In this document: piece after piece, positions 6,855 to 7,100 of the stretch
Numbering within the stretch: the stretch's first letter is position 1
How the letters are laid out: every line of letters begins with the position of its first letter
NCBI GenBank assembly: GCA_020051025.1
Contig: JAGVJS010000034.1
Span: 1-7,100, forward strand
Source: Sphingobium sp.
GTDB taxonomy: Bacteria; Pseudomonadota; Alphaproteobacteria; Sphingomonadales; Sphingomonadaceae
Length of the DNA: 7,100 nt
Direction of reading: 5' to 3'
Program-made: the position numbers and the translations under genes
Notes under the pieces: model-generated
Databases searched by the model: none
Seen by the model: only the letters and a program-made list of their open reading frames with translations
Told to the model about the DNA's origin: nothing

Positions 6855-7100
6855 CTAAATCGAACGGTTCCGTAACGGATTGACGGTTTTGCGTCTTCCC
6901 GGCACGTTCGGCGCTGTCTCCGGCAGCAGCATCAACACCGGCAAGACGCAAAGCGCCACGATCGCGATCATGGCACCCGGCGCAGCGGCCCAACCGCTGG
7001 CTTCCACCAGATGATGCGCCAGCCATGGCGTCAGCCCGCCGAATAGCGCCGTCGCGCTCGTAGCGCCGAAGGCCAGACCGCTTAGCCGCCCCTCGCCGGG
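6855..7100 (-). CDS. MFS transporter, C-terminal end (metabolite:H+ symporter-like)
   Basis: The last 81 codons plus TAG; the rest lies beyond the window. Two hydrophobic helices are visible: one around LSGLAFGATSATALFGGLTPWLAHHL and one around APGAMIAIVALCVLPVLMLL, followed by PETA and a basic tail ending RKTVNPLRNRSI. The GLAFG-TSATALFGGLTPW signature, a small loop, then L-PETA is typical of the last helices of ProP/citrate-type metabolite:H+ symporters of the major facilitator superfamily. The substrate cannot be told from this part. The gene converges on ahpF and ends one base from the inverted repeat. It is not obviously linked in function to the peroxidase genes. Confidence 0.75.
   Translation of the reverse strand, partial: PGEGRLSGLAFGATSATALFGGLTPWLAHHLVEASGWAAAPGAMIAIVALCVLPVLMLLPETAPNVPGRRKTVNPLRNRSI

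Overview
The window looks like chromosomal DNA of a sphingomonad (Sphingomonadales, Alphaproteobacteria; Sphingobium or Sphingomonas type). The reasons are high GC with matching codon use, a CcrM-type GANTC methyltransferase closely matching alphaproteobacterial CcrM, and dispersed inverted repeats of a kind I recall from sphingomonad genomes (the 'ttcgacaggctcagggcgaac' and 'ccccggcgcaggccgggg' types). The genus is inferred from memory, not from a search.

Left part (1-1130): the 5' part of an exported protein with a peptidoglycan-binding-like domain (minus strand), then an HxlR-family regulator (minus) facing a divergent NAD(P)-binding NmrA-like gene. Only the first ~40 codons of the NmrA-like gene remain. 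At about position 896 it runs head-on into the first ~47 codons of a minus-strand gene that I read as dihydropteroate synthase (folP). Both genes lose their 3' parts at the same point, so this is a rearrangement junction. An inverted-repeat element (1041-1119) lies between the folP remnant and ccrM.

Middle (1134-4320): ccrM (minus) with a long upstream region holding seven GANTC sites in about 205 bp. Next come an ArsR-family repressor (plus) with a perfect 8-8-8 palindrome over its promoter and a probably leaderless start, a hairpin-rich degenerate repeat, a small lipoprotein (minus), and a divergent BetI-type TetR regulator (plus) ending in an intrinsic terminator.

Right part (4458-7100): the alkyl hydroperoxide reductase pair. 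AhpC is the two-cysteine peroxiredoxin and AhpF is the FAD/NAD(P)H-dependent disulfide reductase that re-reduces it. A strong intrinsic terminator separates them. A 31-bp-arm inverted repeat follows, filling the gap between ahpF and the end of a convergent MFS transporter gene that continues past the window.

How the genes fit together: ahpC and ahpF form one functional unit for peroxide detoxification. The other genes are mostly single units, with four regulators of different families (HxlR, ArsR, TetR, and CcrM as an epigenetic regulator) in 4 kb. I found no convincing new multi-gene system. The items most worth a second look are the GANTC cluster upstream of ccrM and the double gene truncation at ~896. 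No tRNA, rRNA, CRISPR array, IS element or transposase is visible.
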